From Corynespora cassiicola (lineage: Eukaryota; Ascomycota; Dothideomycetes; Pleosporales; Corynesporascaceae), in NCBI GenBank assembly GCA_022059125.1, contig JAEUWY010000020.1:2170001-2234000 (forward strand): a stretch of 64,000 nt of DNA. The letters are read 5' to 3'. Position numbers and translations under genes: made by a program. This document shows, in pieces, positions 12,002 to 22,399 of this stretch; positions within the stretch are counted from its first letter, which is position 1, and each line of letters opens with the position of its first letter. Under the pieces are notes generated by a model. It made no database searches. It was not told where the DNA came from and saw nothing but the letters and a program-made list of their open reading frames with translations.

Positions 12002-13274
12002 GGCAGCGAAGTTAGCCCGTTATCACGGATCGACCTAGCAGTCCAAGGTGGATTAGCCTCACACCAAGACCGATCAGCACTCATCGCAAGGCTGACGTGC
12101 TAGCCTTCGGGCCGCCGGTGTTGTCTACGTTTAGAATACCCCATCTGCAGGTGCACGTGTATTACTAGACCACGTATCTACCAAACCCACCAGGGCCATC
12201 TACTGCGAGCATGGTTCGCACTTACGAGTACACGCATGCACTAGTTCCATGGCATTCGTATCGATCCGGGAGCCGTTAGCGGGCCCGAGCAGTGGAAAGT
12301 GGTGGCCTTTCTCAGACACACCCTTTATCGTACAGAGTGTGGATGTAACTCCAACTTTGCACATACCGAGCTGTAATACAGTCTCGTAATATTCGGAGAA
12401 GACAACCACGGATCTTCCCCCAAGGGCATGCTCTCTTTCTATGTATATAGGACTGGGATCTGTGGTTTTCCTATCCATTCTGGCTATTGTTGATTACTTT
12501 TTATATACCCCTAGCTTTGAATATCCCTATTTGCTATTTATTGTTTCACTATATAATCCACTTTTCATGTACCTCAGTCGGGCGGCGCAAGCCGCGTGAG
12601 AATTGCCACCAATCGGCCCGAGTCGACCATCGTGGACTACCCATGAGTGACATATCCAGTTCTCAACCAGAAACATTTTTCCGCAGCCTTGCGCCCACGT
12701 TTCGAAGTTTCTCAATCAAAGACAGCTATTAGTAGCATGTTTATGCAAAGACGGCACTTGCTGCCGAATTTGTGGACTGACAGGCGCCTAAGAAAACCCA
12801 CCAGTCGCCAACTGAAACATAGGTACCCCAACGTCGATCAATGCTTAGAGTGGCCCTCTAATAACCTCGAAACGCTCAATAATTCTCGTGCCGCCTTACT
12901 TCCCGAAGCTAAGGTACTGCAAGGCCGGTTCAAGGACCAGGCTTTTGCGTTTCCTGCCTATTGACCCATGTAGCGCGTTTCGTCAAATTGCGTACCTGGC
13001 AGTACCTGATATACGTCAGCATGGGAAAGTCGGGAAAGGCGCGCTGACGCCAAGATCTATACATGGGAGGATGCTCCTGACTGAGCAAGACTGCTCCGAG
13101 ATATGTATGGGGGATTGTGGTGGAGTGTGGTGGAGACAAGCTTTACAGGTCCCCTATAAGACGGGGTGGCGCTGCTCACGCTTCTAGCTTTTTACTCCAT
13201 CCACCATTCGCTCTTTTGGCTTTTGATCCTCCGCTCATTCGTCTGCGGGCAGTCATTCTTTTTGAACTTTCAAC
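12002..13274. other. Intergenic region with pectin lyase promoter
   Basis: 1.27 kb between two plus-strand genes. No supportable ORF. A TATA-like CTATAAGA lies near 13155, about 120 nt upstream of the pectin lyase ATG, and a CT-rich stretch precedes the start. Confidence 0.55.
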
Positions 13275-14517
13275 ATGCATCTCTCTCACTCCCTTCTTCT
13301 TTCCTTGATCGCCTCCACCGCAGCGGCGGCGGGTGTCACTGGTGAGGCTTTTGGCTTCGCTGCGGGCACCACTGGTGGAGGCAACGCATCTCCCGTTACT
13401 CCCAAGGACATTGAGGAGCTCACGACCTACCTGACCGACGACGAGGCCCGCGTCATTATTCTTGACAAGGAATACAACTTCCTCGGCAGCGAGGGAGAAA
13501 CCACCGAGGACGGCTGCAGGCCAGACTCCAACACTTGCCCAGAAAATGGTGGCCAGGACGCCATCAACGGTGCTGACTGGTAGGATGAATGATGTTTCCA
13601 TATTTTTGCTCTTCCTAACTTGTTTCCAGGTGCGGCTCCCAGCCCAAGGTCAGCGTCACCTATGACAAGGCTGCCATCACTCCCATCCAAGTCGGCTCCA
13701 ACAAGTCGATTGTCGGTTCTGGCGACAAGGGTGTGATCCGTGGAAAGGGTCTTCGCATCGCCAACGGCGCTAAGAACGGTATGTATTCCTCTATGAAGTT
13801 CGGTTGTATGCAAGCGCTGACGGGATACATCTAGTCATCATCCAGAACATCCACATCACCGAGCTCAACCCTCAGTACATCTGGGGTGGTGATGCCATCA
13901 CTCTCGTCGGCTCTGACCAGATCTGGATTGATCATGTGAAGACCTCTCTCATTGGCCGCCAGCACATTGTCACTGGCTACGAGCCCGCCGGCAGCGTAAC
14001 CATCTCCAACGTTGAGATTGACGGAAACACGTCGTGGTCTGCCTCCTGCGACAACCACCACTACTGGGCGCTCCTCTTCCTCGGCACCAACGACAAGGTC
14101 ACCTTCCAGTACAACTACATCCACCACACCTCCGGCCGCTCGCCCAAGATCGGTGGCACCGACTCCGGCACCCTCTTCCACGCCGTCAACAACTACTGGT
14201 ACGACAACACCGGCCACGCCTTCGACATCTCCGAGAACGCCCGCGTCCTCGCCGAGGGCAACGTCTTCGAGAGTGTCAAGAACCCCATCAACGAGGGCGT
14301 CGAGCTCCTCTTCTCCGCCCCCGATGCCAGCTCCAACGCTCAGTGCGAGAGCGGCCTCGGATACACCTGCGAGGTCAACCAGCTCACCGACTCTGGCAGC
14401 TTCGCCGGCTCGTCTACCTCGTTCCTCGGCGAGTTCAAGGGCGAGGCCGTCAAGGCGATTGCTGCCACCGAGGTGGCTGCCTACGTTAAGTCGAACGCTG
14501 GTGTCGGCAAGTTGTAA
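13275..14517 (+). CDS. Secreted pectin lyase (polysaccharide lyase family 1)
   Basis: Exons 13275-13579, 13630-13778 and 13835-14517 (introns GTAGGA...TCCAG and GTATGT...TCTAG) give 378 residues. A signal peptide is visible ([19 protein letters not shown]). The PL1 parallel beta-helix is recognisable by [36 protein letters not shown] and [10 protein letters not shown]. The substrate-binding/catalytic basic residue region is [10 protein letters not shown]. Pairing of WGGDAIT with GRQHIV and HHYW fits pectin lyases (EC 4.2.2.10), which cleave methyl-esterified homogalacturonan by beta-elimination without calcium, rather than pectate lyases. It should act outside the cell in plant cell-wall degradation. 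Codon use is strongly C-ending, as in highly expressed genes. Confidence 0.95.
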
Positions 14518-14940
14518 GCGGAACGGTGCTGGAAATGCACTGTTCTTCTGTATATAGGTTCTATTTAGGAGGATTGGAGAGAGATAGAGAGACAGATGCA
14601 TGGTTGAGGGGGGACGCATTCTTCACTTCTTTTGTATACGATATGGCATTACAATAGTGCATTTATATGCCAATACTTCATTTTTTTTAACAAGCCTCGC
14701 GACGGCGACGACAAGAAAATTATCAAGCCTTTTTTTAGGTTCAATGCTTGGTTTGATGAAGAAGAGTGAGATAGATTGCGTGCCGTGCAGATCGATTCCG
14801 CGATGGTCGTCCGTTCCGATGCAACTTGGGGCTGCTAGATAAACGGTCCCCACCGACGTTTCACCCTTTACTGGAATCAGAAACTGCATGCATGTACCCT
14901 TTCTTTGTGCGGTTCCTGGCGAACGACAGCGAAAGTAGTA
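14518..14940. other. Convergent intergenic region
   Basis: 423 nt between the pectin lyase stop and the stop of a minus-strand gene. AT-rich stretches (14660-14740) look like 3' UTR/terminator sequence. No gene seen. Confidence 0.55.
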
Positions 14941-15342
14941 TTATTGTCCGTCCCATCCCTCCCCTTCCTCCATCCGCTTGATGTCCGAGCTTGCCGTCCT
15001 GTGGTGAAATTCGCCGCGATTTGTGGGGGCGCGGAATTTGGACCGCCGCTGGGCCGAAGATGTGGTGGTGGTGGTGGTGTTGCGCGCGCCGTAGTAGGGA
15101 AGGTCTGGTGGCGGTCGGTGAGTCGGATGCGCGAACAGAAACCTGTAGCAAGCGAATAAGACGCCGGTGAAGAGCAGGGCCAAGGCGATGAGGATGTAAT
15201 AGAGTAGTTCGTGCAGGGGTGGCGGCTGGGCGATGTTTGTCCAAGCGGAGAGGGGGGTTGCGCGCTTGAGGTTGTGCGGGTTTATGGGGTGCTGGAGCGG
15301 GTAGGAGAGCGCTTGGGAGATGAGCTCTAGAATGTAGTACAT
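14941..15342 (-). CDS. Small single-TM hypothetical protein
   Basis: Uninterrupted 133-codon frame starting at an ATG (15342). One clear membrane segment, LLYYILIALALLFTGVLFAC, lies near residues 46-65, preceded by a short amphipathic N-terminus and followed by a Pro-rich and polar tail with a run of six Thr. No signal-cleavage motif. I do not recognise it. Support comes only from length, the organised TM plus tail composition and the lack of a better frame, so it may be spurious. It neighbours three other small membrane ORFs. Confidence 0.5.
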   Translation of the reverse strand: MYYILELISQALSYPLQHPINPHNLKRATPLSAWTNIAQPPPLHELLYYILIALALLFTGVLFACYRFLFAHPTHRPPPDLPYYGARNTTTTTTSSAQRRSKFRAPTNRGEFHHRTASSDIKRMEEGEGWDGQ

Positions 15343-15814
15343 TCTATTGATTTTATTCTATTCTGATTTTTGGTTTACGTAGTATGCACCGCGAGAGTGG
15401 CTTGATTGGTGCGTCTTCTGGGGTGCGTGTAGTGTATGGCTGATTTTTTGAGCGAAAACGAAAATTCAGCGATATGTCTGCACAAGGTATTTTTCTAGCC
15501 ATTACAGTATGGGTATCATCCATATATGTATCTTCAAAGATTTTGTTGAGAAAAACCCCGAAAACCCCGAAAAAAACCGAAAAACCCAACATTGTCAGCA
15601 TGAACGCGTCCATCAATCGCCATGGTACTTGCAGTATAGCGTCGTGGCTCAACCATAGGTGACTAGATTCAATGCATTGTGCTCTTACTATGAACATATC
15701 GTTATGAACATACGTACTCTTTGCGCCCAACATTTGCTTGGGATTTATAATTCCTCATCGCCGTTAACACTACGCAACATAACACCGTGGGATAGAAACC
15801 TACACTGATCAATC
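15343..15814. other. Divergent intergenic region with A/C-rich low-complexity tract
   Basis: 471 nt between two divergent small genes. Around 15550-15592 there is a repeated AAAACCCCG-type low-complexity tract. It produces a spurious 126-codon open frame on the minus strand with a Phe/Gly-rich false hydrophobic stretch. Confidence 0.5.
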
Positions 15815-16300
15815 ATGGACACACCGATATCTGACTTCCGTCAAGGGCAAGACATTTTGACCTCCTCCAAAGCCCCCAAGAGCGCCTCGCAAAAAGTCCG
15901 CGACCTTCTTGCCGAAATTCTAGGTAACCTCGCGGGCTTCATAGTCGTTGTCACACTCCTCATCTTTATCTTCTTGTCGATTGTAAAAGCCATACAGTTT
16001 GCGCAATTCCTCACCGTTATTTTACAGAATGTTTGCTTCTTCATCGGACTGCTCTTATTCCGCTTCATCATCTTCTTTACTAGACTCTTCATCGACTTCA
16101 TGAAATTACTCCCGTATGCGGTATTTCAAATGCTATGGTTCAACGCGAGCTATTTACTCGCCATACCTCGAGAACTGTATAGGATTTACAAAGAGGATCA
16201 CGCAGACGAAGAGAATGATGAGCTGAGTGAGCGACAGTGGGATGCGAGCGAGTTTTTGGAGGAGTATTGGACCAACCATATGGGGCCACATCTTGGTTGA
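15815..16300 (+). CDS. Small hydrophobic membrane protein, unknown
   Basis: Single-exon 161-residue frame with ATG at 15815. After a polar 35-residue N-terminus there are two or three adjacent membrane segments (FIVVVTLLIFIFLSIVKAI; FLTVILQNVCFFIGLLLFR; FIIFFTRLFIDFM). An acidic C-terminus follows (EDHADEENDELSERQWD). The hydrophobic/polar partition and acidic tail argue for a real protein. I do not recognise the family. A hairpin-type membrane topology is an inference. Confidence 0.65.
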   Translation: MDTPISDFRQGQDILTSSKAPKSASQKVRDLLAEILGNLAGFIVVVTLLIFIFLSIVKAIQFAQFLTVILQNVCFFIGLLLFRFIIFFTRLFIDFMKLLPYAVFQMLWFNASYLLAIPRELYRIYKEDHADEENDELSERQWDASEFLEEYWTNHMGPHLG

Positions 16301-16558
16301 TGCCCCTCTACATATGAGGGTCAGATCAAACTAGCAAGTAGAATAGAGCAGCGTGGAGATAAAATGGCCATATGGCTCTCGTCAGATTTTCGTCAGACTT
16401 CCCAGTAAGTGGCTTTGAACAAAAATACAAACAAAAGAATAATCAATAGCATCATCATGTTGAAAGATTTTGTTTCGAATGTCGTGAGCCTTACTCAATC
16501 TCAGTTTACATGTGCAGTCCGTTCACCCAAGTGACGACCCAAACGCCAAACCCTTTTC

Positions 16559-17245
16559 TCAGTAAACCAAATACCCATCTAGCGCCTCCGGCCTCGAATC
16601 CGCAAGCTCCTCCTCAAATCCATCCGGAAATCCATGAGAAGATTCCATGCGAATATCATATTCCTCGTAGCCATCAATCTCGACACTCTCAATAACCACC
16701 TCACTCTCGCCCAGACTCTCCACTTCTTCTCTCTCTTCCAGAACCCCCAGCCCCTCCCTCACCCACGGCTGCCTCGCATGATCGACCGCCTTCTTCGTCT
16801 GCGTCCCATGCCTGTCTAAGAACCCCGCCTGCTGCAGCGTGGCATAGCTATCCGGCGTATGCCGTGCCAGGATGGAGAAGTTGCGCGTGTCAAAAGCGTC
16901 GGCGAAGGGGGTCTCTGAACCTGGGGTGCTGATGTGTGCGCCCCGAGGCACGGGGACTGGAGTTTCCGAGTAGAAGTATAGCTGCCTTGAGGTGGCGGTG
17001 GTGGTGGTGGAGGGTGTACTGGGAGTGGAGGTGGTATCGCTGGGAATGTGGTTGTTTGGAGCGATGGGGGCTTTGTGGAAGTCTGTGTCGTTGTCATTTT
17101 TGTTGGGCTCTGGTTTTTTGCGGCTGATGCTGAGGAGGGCGAGCCAGATGGTGCTGATGCAGATGACGGTTGCAAAGAAGAGGAGGGTTTGGCCGTCGGG
17201 GTCATTCCAGTACTTGGATCGGAATCTCGTGTAGTGGGCCTCCAT
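16559..17245 (-). CDS. Single-TM hypothetical protein with acidic tail
   Basis: 228 residues from ATG 17245 (MEAHYTRFRSK); the frame is open a little further up but only with a TTG. One membrane helix (TLLFFATVICISTIWLALLS, about residues 20-39) is followed by a basic RKK stop-transfer, a Ser/Thr/Pro linker, and an acidic C-terminus rich in Glu/Val (ESLGESEVVIESVEIDGY). The type-III or N-out topology is inferred. Not recognised. A 16-G homopolymer lies about 55-70 nt upstream of the start. Confidence 0.68.
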   Translation of the reverse strand: MEAHYTRFRSKYWNDPDGQTLLFFATVICISTIWLALLSISRKKPEPNKNDNDTDFHKAPIAPNNHIPSDTTSTPSTPSTTTTATSRQLYFYSETPVPVPRGAHISTPGSETPFADAFDTRNFSILARHTPDSYATLQQAGFLDRHGTQTKKAVDHARQPWVREGLGVLEEREEVESLGESEVVIESVEIDGYEEYDIRMESSHGFPDGFEEELADSRPEALDGYLVY

Positions 17246-17668
17246 GGTGAGCAACTTGGGTGAGGGAAAATATGTTGTTGAGTGGAGGGGGGATTATATG
17301 GGGGGGGGGGGGGGGTCTAGTGCAAAAGAGAGGGTTCAAGCTGACAGAAAACAGGCTTGAAGTCTCAAAGTGAGTATTGGTGAAATTAGGGACCCAGTGT
17401 TTGTATCTTATCAAGTTTTGTCTCTATAGAATGTTTACGCTGGGAGTGATGAGTGAAAGCTGATCAGGTAAGAAACACAGTATTATCGTCTGTATCTGGA
17501 AAGAGCGCCACTAACGCTTTTATTTCCACGCACAAAGTCAGGCACTAAAATTCCCCCTCCACACTGTTGGCCCTCTTCTAAGTGCTCATAGCTTCTCTAT
17601 CCTGCCCGCATCCACCACATATATATTTGTTGTTAATATCGACTCAATTATTCCTTGTCTTCCTCCAC
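17246..17668. other. Intergenic region with G16 tract
   Basis: 423 nt between two minus-strand genes. Carries a run of 16 G (17300-17315) next to a TATATGG motif. No gene seen. Confidence 0.55.
17300..17315. repeat. Homopolymer G16
   Basis: Sixteen consecutive G on the plus strand (C on the coding strand of the downstream gene), in the presumed promoter of the 228-residue membrane protein. Such runs are unstable and prone to length errors in assemblies. Confidence 0.9.
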
Positions 17669-18058
17669 TTATATCTCCACCTCCACCTCCACCTCCCACT
17701 CATTCTTAGATTGTAGCGGCAACAGCTGCCCTCGACCATGAGCGGCCCACTTGTCAAGCACACGATCAAATTCCATGCCCGGAGGGAACTTTGAAGGTTC
17801 TCCCTCACCACCTGAGCAGGTGCTCCGGTCAGAGGAAGGACTGCGAGGGTAAGTGGAGCCACCTGGCCTAAGCAGCCACCGCACACTGTCAAAGATGTAT
17901 ATGCAAGAAAAAACTGATACAAAGACAAGACAGAAGTCGAGCTCCGGGTAGACACCCGGGCCTGAAGTAACATAATCTTGGATCTTGGAGTGGAGGGTGC
18001 GAGTAGTGTTGCTCAGCAAGCTCAGGTAAAAATTGTGGCCTTGGTCCATACCTAGCAT
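17669..18058 (-). CDS. Small single-TM hypothetical protein
   Basis: 129-codon frame starting with ATG at 18058 (MLGMDQGHNFYL). One membrane helix, LDFCLVFVSVFSCIYIFDSV, is followed by a polar tail ending in alternating Glu/Val (EVEVEVEI) encoded by a short GAGGTG repeat. Not recognised. It could be spliced differently: an alternative frame runs through the same stretch. Confidence 0.5.
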   Translation of the reverse strand: MLGMDQGHNFYLSLLSNTTRTLHSKIQDYVTSGPGVYPELDFCLVFVSVFSCIYIFDSVRWLLRPGGSTYPRSPSSDRSTCSGGEGEPSKFPPGMEFDRVLDKWAAHGRGQLLPLQSKNEWEVEVEVEI

Positions 18059-18517
18059 TCGTACAACAGGGCTTTATGCGTGGTCGCAGTTGGAGTAGGT
18101 TAAGGGTTATGGAGGTGGGGATTGAGAAGCAGCAGGGAGGTTTAAGATGATTCACTTGAGCGTTCAATACTACTGCTACCATTTCACATGTCTAAAATCC
18201 ACTGGCTGTGCTTTAGGACCCGCTAGGGCGGAACATTTCCGACTCACTTTTGACTAATGAAGATTGCAAGCACCTCTTATTACGGACACAGAAGACTGGC
18301 AAAGTGTAGAACAATGGCTGAAGAGCATGATTAAAACGTCATTTTGGCAGAATTTGATTGCATCGGCAAATGGAATACCTGGTATCTATCTACATGGAAG
18401 GTGAGGTGCAGGAGCCTTGAACTGAAAATCACGAGATAGACCAAATCTAGCACAGTGGGGTGCAAGGGAAGAGCCTCCAATTGGCAAGTATTGAGAACAA
18501 TGGAGGCCAAAGGGGAT
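18059..18517. other. Intergenic region, no gene seen
   Basis: 459 nt between two minus-strand genes: the 5' flank of the small membrane ORF and the 3' flank of the RNase H1 gene. Only short unsupported frames. Confidence 0.55.
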
Positions 18518-19827
18518 TTAGTCAATAAAATCAAGCACTCCCAAAAGCTGCTGAGCCACTCTCGCGCCATTGACGGCCAACTCGTCGGCCTTGGTGTTGC
18601 CGTAGTCGCCTGCATGGCCCTTAAGCCATTGAAATTCGGTCTTGGCCTTGGCAAGCGTCCTCTCCTCGATGCGATTCACAATGGGTTCGATGAGGTCCTG
18701 GTTCTCCACCTTGGATCCGGACGAGGTAATCCATACCGATCGCTTGTTCTTCTTTGCGGTCGCAATCCACTTCTTGCACCACTCAGTCACACACTTGATA
18801 CTGTAGTGAGAGTCGGTGTAGATCTTCACGTCTTTGTCAATCGGGGTGATGTCGAGAGCGCGCGATATGGCTTTGAGTTCTGCGCGTTGATTGGTCTGCG
18901 TCGGTCCTTCTAAAGGTTCCGATACGTTCCTACTCCATGGTCAATACTGGCACGCAACCAGAAAGGAATGATGAACACACCTGGGATCATTCGAGCCAAA
19001 ATACACGCCAACACCAGCGATAGCCCCATCAGTTCCGTTGCCGAGAGAGCTGCCGTCTGTCCAAATACGAATGGGGCCGGTAAATTCACCAGTAGGCTGC
19101 AGCTTTCGAGCGTTCCGCTGGTCTTCATTTTTGTGTACCAAACTGCCCGAGGCAGGATCGAGCATGATGGTAGGATCAAAGCCGTCTTCGGCACCCGGAG
19201 GTAAAGGGCCGGTGCCGAGCTCGAATGTGCTATTGTAGAGCTTGATAGGCACAGAACCATCATTCTTCTTCTGCTTTTTCGAAGGGGGTTCGCTGGCTTT
19301 ACAACCTTGGCGAGCATTCAGCGTCGACGCATCTGAGTCGGCATCGCCCCTGATGCTCATGGAAGCACTGGCATCGGACGGAAATGGGGCGAAACCAGCT
19401 TTCATGTATTCTTGAGCAGCTTCCTCAGTGGTGAAGGACCTCATGTCTGGCTTCTTGACTCCAGTCACTAATGGCTTGACCAGGCTCCAGTCGGTGTAAA
19501 TTCCAGGGGCATTGCCATTGCGCACTGCATACCATTTTCTCTTGCCAGCCTTGGGTTTGGCGGTGGCAGCTCCCTCTTTGACATATTTCTCGGCATCAGC
19601 TAGCGAATAGAATTTTCGGTCTGCCGACAGTTAGTCTTGGTGCTTGACTTATGCGTTGGTCTGCACCTACGATCGGCATCTGGACAGCCTGAAGTCTGGT
19701 TCTGGCAGTCGTCCCAGCTGAGGTACACTCCCGGAACGCGGCCGATCCTGACGGCATAGTAGGCAGTGCCGCCCCTTTTGCGCCTAGATCCACTAGCGGT
19801 GGTAGAGGTCGACCTGAAGTCCGACAT
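18518..19827 (-). CDS. Ribonuclease H1 with two viroplasmin (hybrid-binding) repeats
   Basis: Exons 19827-19671, 19620-18981 and 18929-18518 give 402 residues; introns are GTAGGT...GGCAG and GTGTGT...AGTAG. Two N-terminal caulimovirus-viroplasmin/HBD repeats are seen, starting YYAVRIGRVPGVYLSW and WYAVRNGNAPGIYTDW; these bind RNA/DNA hybrid. A Lys-rich linker (PPSKKQKK) that could be a nuclear signal follows. The RNase H fold has its DEDD catalytic set: IWTDGSSLGNG, NQRAELKAI, KIYTDSHYSIK and GNTKADELA. It degrades the RNA strand of RNA/DNA hybrids. The frame remains open upstream of 19827 through a Glu-rich repeat but reaches only a TTG, so the start at 19827 is preferred. A mitochondrial leader from another exon is possible. 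Confidence 0.93.
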
Positions 19828-20786
19828 AATTCCGTCCTCGTGTTCCTCCTCTTCCTCCTCCTCCTCGTATTCCTCCTCTTGTTCTTCTTCTTGTTGCTGT
19901 TGATCCAAGAGACGTTCTGGCTGGGGCGCAAGGTAGGAAGGATCTTGATAGCGCTGACGATGAGCGTGCAGCTGCCGTCCGACGTGGTGTGGGAGGAGGC
20001 GCGCAGTCGTCGCAGGCTGCGGGCGGGAAGGGAAGTAGATTGGGCGGCTTGACAAGGGCCTGAACCGCGGGTCAGTCGCTGGTCAAGGGCGTTTGAGCAA
20101 AGCGTGGCCGACAAAGGGCGGGCGGAGGCAAGGTACCTGCAGAAACGTCGCAGTGCGCAAGAAGCAGCAAACGGCAGGGCTGCCGCTTTCATGTACTGCT
20201 GCGTGGTATAGACGGCGAGAGGAACAGGCTGTAGGAGGGCGCTTCACCGAGGACAGGTGGGGGGTTGCTGGGCGGGCGCTGGGGTTGCTGGGGTTGCTGG
20301 GGGGTTGGCGCGGGATGTGCAGGTGGTGACCAGAGCCGCTGCTTTCACCGAAGGGGAGGGGTGAAGGCGAGCCAACCGTCGTGGAAACGCCGTGAAGAAG
20401 TTGGAGCTTGGGCCCGCGAAGGACGACGACATGGCCGCAGCGGGCCGGCTGCAATTGTGGTAGCAGGCAAACAGAGAGGCGGTAATGAGACTGCGTGCCC
20501 CAGAAGACGCCTCTGCGCGTGCAGGAAGCAGGATGGAGGGCGTCGTGTGCAATTCTGGTGAACGCGACCACGCCTCGGCGCGTCTCGCTACCGCATCCCT
20601 CCCTCCTCCACCGCAACCTGATAGCCACATGCCCTCCTGATCACGGTACTTTCCGCACCGCGCATCCGACTTATTGCGCAGCCGCCCACTCCGGCCTGGC
20701 CAAGGACGTCGGCAGTGGGCGAGGGCCTCTATCTATTAACCCCCCCTCCTCCAGCTCCCTCAGATTGCATCATAACCCTAATCGCC
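19828..20786. other. Divergent intergenic region with simple repeats
   Basis: 960 nt between RNase H1 and the DUF202 gene. It holds a GAG/GAA-type repeat (about 19839-19905 on the minus strand), a GGGGTTGCT tandem near 20270-20308, and a 7-nt CCCCCCT cluster just ahead of the DUF202 ATG. The long overlapping open frames here are GC-driven and not supported. Confidence 0.55.
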
Positions 20787-21318
20787 ATGTTCGAGGTAAG
20801 CCGACGGGTCCCCCCGCGTGCATCGTCAAGCACCCCGTGTTGCTCACCACAGACCCCCAGGGACGGCACGCAGCGGATAGGTATCAGCTCCGCCTCCACC
20901 GCGCGCGGTCGGTAGTGCTGTCGAGCGCTGAATTGGTCGAGATTCGCGCTGCACAGCGCACCTTCGAGGGCGCGTACATTCGGACGGCCATCGGACAGTT
21001 TTCCTTTGCTCTCATTGTCCTCAAGATCTTCACCGCCGAGTTCTACTCCATCGGTGCTCTATTCGCCGTCTACGGGGCCGGCGTGCTCTTCACCAGCCTG
21101 TTCCGGCGGAAGCACGGTGCGCCCGCCAACACTGGCCTGGATTACTTCACAGACTGACGAAGCGTCTAGGCAACAAACAGTTCTTCTCCGAATTGGGCGA
21201 GGACGGGTTGCACCGCAAGAGATTCAGGACGAGTGGGAACGTCGTGTCAGTCCTGACGGCCTTGTCCATGGCCGCCTACATCTGTCTGCTTGTCCTCACC
21301 CTCCGGCTTGGGACCTAA
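20787..21318 (+). CDS. DUF202 (YidH-like) small membrane protein
   Basis: Exons 20787-20795 (only ATG-TTC-GAG), 20861-21116 and 21170-21318 give 137 residues. The acceptor at 20860 is the only one that keeps the first exon in frame with the conserved core. The core SSAELVEIRAAQRTFEGAYIRT is the DUF202 signature (arginine-rich first helix region). It is followed by segments FALIVLKIFTAEFYSIGALFAVYGAGVL and, after the second intron, NVVSVLTALSMAAYICLLVL. Three membrane helices are expected. Its role is unknown; family members are small membrane proteins widespread in bacteria and fungi. Confidence 0.88.
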
Positions 21319-22399
21319 TGCGGAAGTGCATGCACGGCTGACCCTCGCACTCCACTACCACCATGCTTCTGCCCCGGGGTTTGATTCAAGCACTCTGGGA
21401 AATGGAGGATCTACAGGTGCTGGCCCAGCCTCACTCTGCCCGACATGGCTTTGGGGAAGCGGGATGCAGCACGGCCGTCTATCAGATTGCACGCCAAGGG
21501 CTTGGTCGGTTGCACTCCGATAGTTTCTGACGTCGCCGGATTGAGGGCACCGCTGGGTCGGACGACGGGCGGCGGGCGAGGCAGTGAATGCCACAGAAGC
21601 GCGGTGAATGGCAGGGAAGGCCAGGGAATGGCAGCGAGGCTCGAGTGCGGGCGTGCGGGGAGAGCTTATCGCAGGGTGGGCGGAGACGAGCAAACAAGTA
21701 CAGAGTTGGTTGTGTGGTCCGTAGATGGCTAAATTTACACGGATCGTCTCGAGCGCTCGCGTGTGTGGTTGATTGGATGCCGGCGGCTGTGGGGAGACGG
21801 TTTGACCAGCAACCAAGCCAAGCAGGGTGTAACTCTACTCTGCGCTCAGACGGAGGGCCAGAGGGCAAGGGCGAGGGCGAGGGCGAGGGCGAGGCCGCCT
21901 TCACACGACATTATAAAGCGCGTGCTGGCCGGCGGGCCTGGCGGAGGGTGTGCACCTGGGCCGCCTGCAACCATCACTGTTGTTGACCCGCCGATGCTGC
22001 GGAGAGCCCAGACGGTCCTATCACCTTCGCCCGCCTGCTCTCAGCAGCAACCTTGTTTCGGCGCAGCCATCCAGCAGCCATCATCTACCTTCTACCCTAC
22101 TGTACTGCCTGCCTGTCCTGCCCCTACATAAGAGCGCGTCGGCTGCCCGTCCGCCTAGTCAGAGGGCGCCCAACCTCGACCCTCGACCACGCCGCGCACC
22201 CTCGCACCCTCGCACCCTCGGTTCCTCGCAGTCAACAGCCCTTCCCTCCCCACAGCGCCCACCCGTGGGCAGCACAGACAGTCAACGCGTTCTTGCGACA
22301 TCGCCTGCCCAGCGCCTGATCTGCGCCTGGGTCGTCGGCGACGGGCGTGGGCCAGATCGCTTCGGGCCTAGCTGCTGGGCGTGCGCAACCTTGTCCAGC
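21319..22399. other. Promoter/5' leader region of the PFKFB gene
   Basis: 1.08 kb without a supportable gene. Contains a (GGGCGA)n repeat at about 21868-21896 and a CCCTCG/CACCCTCG repeat at about 22176-22226. An open frame in phase with the PFKFB exon extends up to 21950 but has no homology that I can see. Confidence 0.55.

Noticed and set aside
13831..14619. 262-codon frame antisense to pectin lyase
   Set aside because: Shadow of a real gene with biased third positions; Val/Gly/Glu-rich translation with no features.
15353..15733. 126-codon minus-strand frame with a hydrophobic Phe/Gly stretch
   Set aside because: The hydrophobic part is the translation of an AAAACCCCG low-complexity tract.
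19596..20192. 198-codon frame and a Glu-rich upstream extension of RNase H1
   Set aside because: The extension in the RNase H1 frame begins only with TTG and runs through a GAG repeat; the other frame is Arg/Lys-rich translation of the same repeat.
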